A stretch of DNA of 5,611 nt from an uncultured Dechloromonas sp. (GTDB lineage: Bacteria; Pseudomonadota; Gammaproteobacteria; Burkholderiales; Rhodocyclaceae): positions 1 to 5,611 of the forward strand of contig CAMKYP010000280.1 of assembly GCA_946477505.1 (NCBI GenBank). The letters are read 5' to 3'. The notes beneath the pieces are model-generated. The model searched no databases, was not told the origin of the DNA, and worked only from the letters and a program-made list of their open reading frames with translations. A program made the position numbers and the translations under genes. Below, piece by piece: positions 4,684 through 5,611 of this stretch. Position 1 is the stretch's first letter, and each line of letters starts with the position of its first letter.

Positions 4684-5411
4684 TTTTCGGTGACAGTCCG
4701 CCTGGTCAAAGCCTGCCACACATCCCAGAGCAGATATACGGGCTTGCCTTCCTGCTCGCTCACCTGGCGGATGATACCACGTTTGCGCCACTGGGTGACC
4801 GTGTTGCGCTTGATTCCAATTCCACATCGCTTCAACAGGTCGCACAATCCGGCGGCGGTGCCTTGGGTGCCGCAGGAGGCCAGGTGCAGTATCCTGATCT
4901 GCTGCACCTCCCTGACCTTGAGGGTCCGGCCGCAGGAGGGGCACACGGTCCAGCCGGATTCCAGGTCGTCCTGGGCGCACCACAGCTCGGACCCGCACTG
5001 CTGGCAGTAGCCTATCAGCGTATGGTCCTCGGGTGGCTCGAACTGTCGGCCCATGCGCTGGACGAGCGTCGTAGCCATCCGCTTGATGATGGGCGCGTCA
5101 GGCCGGGCGAGCAGGCGGTCCACTCGATTGGTGGCGGCGTCCAGCAGGCCCTCGGTCGGCACGTGCCGCTGGCGCACGCCCACGGCCCGCCCCAGGCTCC
5201 ACGCGAAGTGTTCGATGTCCTCCAAGAGGTTCCATGCGCCTTCGTTCAAGGGAATGGGAGCAGTGGTGCGCAGGCCCGCACGGGAGCTGTGGGCTGTCAC
5301 GGACGCCTTCTTCGCCGCCAATAGCCGCAGGTCGGGTAGGTAGACGCGCAAGGTGCGCAGGTCCTGGTCGAGCTGCCGGTGGTCGTAGTCCTGGCTGACC
5401 GTCTGGTTCAT
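4680..5411 (-). CDS. Phage DNA-binding protein with zinc ribbon and C-terminal helix-turn-helix
   Basis: A 243-residue protein. The N-terminal about 125 residues are helical and unrecognised (DQDLRTLRVYLPDLRLL; ATNRVDRLLARPDAP). Residues 136-160 form a zinc ribbon, CQQCG ... CPSCG (C136, C139, C157, C160). The C-terminal about 55 residues (TAAGLCDLLKRCGIGIKRNT, then VTQWRKRGII and GKPVYLLWDVWQAL) have the pattern of a winged helix-turn-helix that reads an allele of a module such as MerR or phage regulators: a helix, a recognition helix VTQWRKRG and a short beta wing. Such proteins occur upstream of packaging genes in actinobacterial phages and may regulate late genes or bind the packaging region; the exact role is not shown. 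The ATG overlaps the preceding stop by four bases, with AAGGGG about six bases upstream. High GC, phage-like. Confidence 0.8.
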   Translation of the reverse strand: MNQTVSQDYDHRQLDQDLRTLRVYLPDLRLLAAKKASVTAHSSRAGLRTTAPIPLNEGAWNLLEDIEHFAWSLGRAVGVRQRHVPTEGLLDAATNRVDRLLARPDAPIIKRMATTLVQRMGRQFEPPEDHTLIGYCQQCGSELWCAQDDLESGWTVCPSCGRTLKVREVQQIRILHLASCGTQGTAAGLCDLLKRCGIGIKRNTVTQWRKRGIIRQVSEQEGKPVYLLWDVWQALTRRTVTEN

Positions 5412-5557
5412 GCGCGCCCCTTCTCTGTCGTCCGTTCCTGGTCGACGCCGGTCTGCCTCTCCGCCGTCGGTTGGCTTAGCAGCTTGGCGGTCTGCTCGGA
5501 CGTGTACCTTGCCTGGGCACAGGTGAGGATCCTCTCGCGCAGCACGCTGCTGGTCAT
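5408..5557 (-). CDS. Small phage protein, 49 residues, possible helix-turn-helix
   Basis: The ATG at 5557 has an AAGGAGG ribosome binding site four bases upstream and overlaps the stop of the preceding gene (ATGA); the gene's own stop overlaps the next start in the same way. The N-terminal half (SSVLRERILTCAQARYTSEQ, then TAKLL) looks like two short helices with a turn, compatible with a mini helix-turn-helix. The rest is polar and probably disordered (ERQTGVDQERTTEKGRA). The frame extends upstream to 5608, but that part overlaps the coding end of the preceding gene, so the shorter start is preferred. I do not recognise a family. Confidence 0.65.
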   Translation of the reverse strand: MTSSVLRERILTCAQARYTSEQTAKLLSQPTAERQTGVDQERTTEKGRA

Positions 5558-5611
5558 GCTTCCTCCTTGGGGTTGTAGGGGTTGCCGCTCTGCCGTCTGG
5601 TGAACCAATCC
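5554..5611 (-). CDS. C-terminal end of an unidentified phage gene (enters from outside window)
   Basis: The minus-strand frame ending at TGA (5556-5554) reads DWFTRRQSGNPYNPKEEA. Its stop overlaps the ATG of the next gene by four bases and its last codons contain that gene's AAGGAGG site, the same coupling style as the other phage genes. The Pro/Asn-rich charged ending is typical of a protein tail. Only 18 residues are inside the window, so no function can be given. Confidence 0.55.
   Translation of the reverse strand, partial: DWFTRRQSGNPYNPKEEA

Noticed and set aside
4656..5343. Plus-strand frames opposite the zinc-ribbon/HTH gene
   Set aside because: Shadows of the minus-strand gene, which has zinc and helix-turn-helix motifs and coupled starts.

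Overview
The window reads as part of a temperate phage or prophage of a high-GC Gram-positive bacterium. The Bifidobacterium/actinobacterial type is my best guess, based on roughly 65% GC in a sampled phage line, strong AAGGAGG-type ribosome binding sites and the packaging-gene style. Every gene I can support is on the minus strand, so transcription runs from high to low coordinates. The phage genes are tightly packed, with ATGA overlaps at 5557/5554, 5411/5408 and 206/203 and longer overlaps elsewhere.

Layout in transcription order: the 3' end of an unidentified phage gene (5611-5554); a 49-residue small protein (5557-5408); a 243-residue zinc-ribbon plus helix-turn-helix protein (5411-4680); then an AT-richer island of about 1.9 kb (about 4679-2780). 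After the island come a 60-residue phage protein (2765-2583), an HNH endonuclease (2596-2249), a GC-rich hairpin that is a candidate cos/packaging site, the small terminase (2093-1617), the large terminase (1645-203) and the start of a portal protein (206-1). HNH-TerS-TerL-portal is the standard DNA-packaging module of cos-type tailed phages.

The island is the point of interest. It holds a four-helix membrane protein (4512-3961) followed by a 325-residue protein with DUF4868-like features (3915-2938), and a minus-strand rho-independent terminator (2894-2918). This pair matches the two-gene Kiwa anti-phage defence system, KwaA (membrane) plus KwaB (DUF4868). Its composition is clearly lower in GC (42% in a sampled line against 65% in a sampled phage line). 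It sits where two phage genes would otherwise be almost contiguous, and a 9-base direct repeat (GCTCCTTTG) marks both edges. I read it as a 'moron' cassette: a defence system carried by a prophage and inserted between the DNA-binding gene and the packaging genes.

The leader of the cassette (4513-4679) has unusual structure: a perfect TTGACA hexamer overlapping the upstream stop codon, a 21-base near-perfect palindrome, a possible 25-codon leader ORF, and a perfect 13-bp hairpin that buries an AAGGAGG ribosome binding site. This suggests controlled expression of the defence genes, but that part is inference. No gap without a gene exceeds 300 bases.
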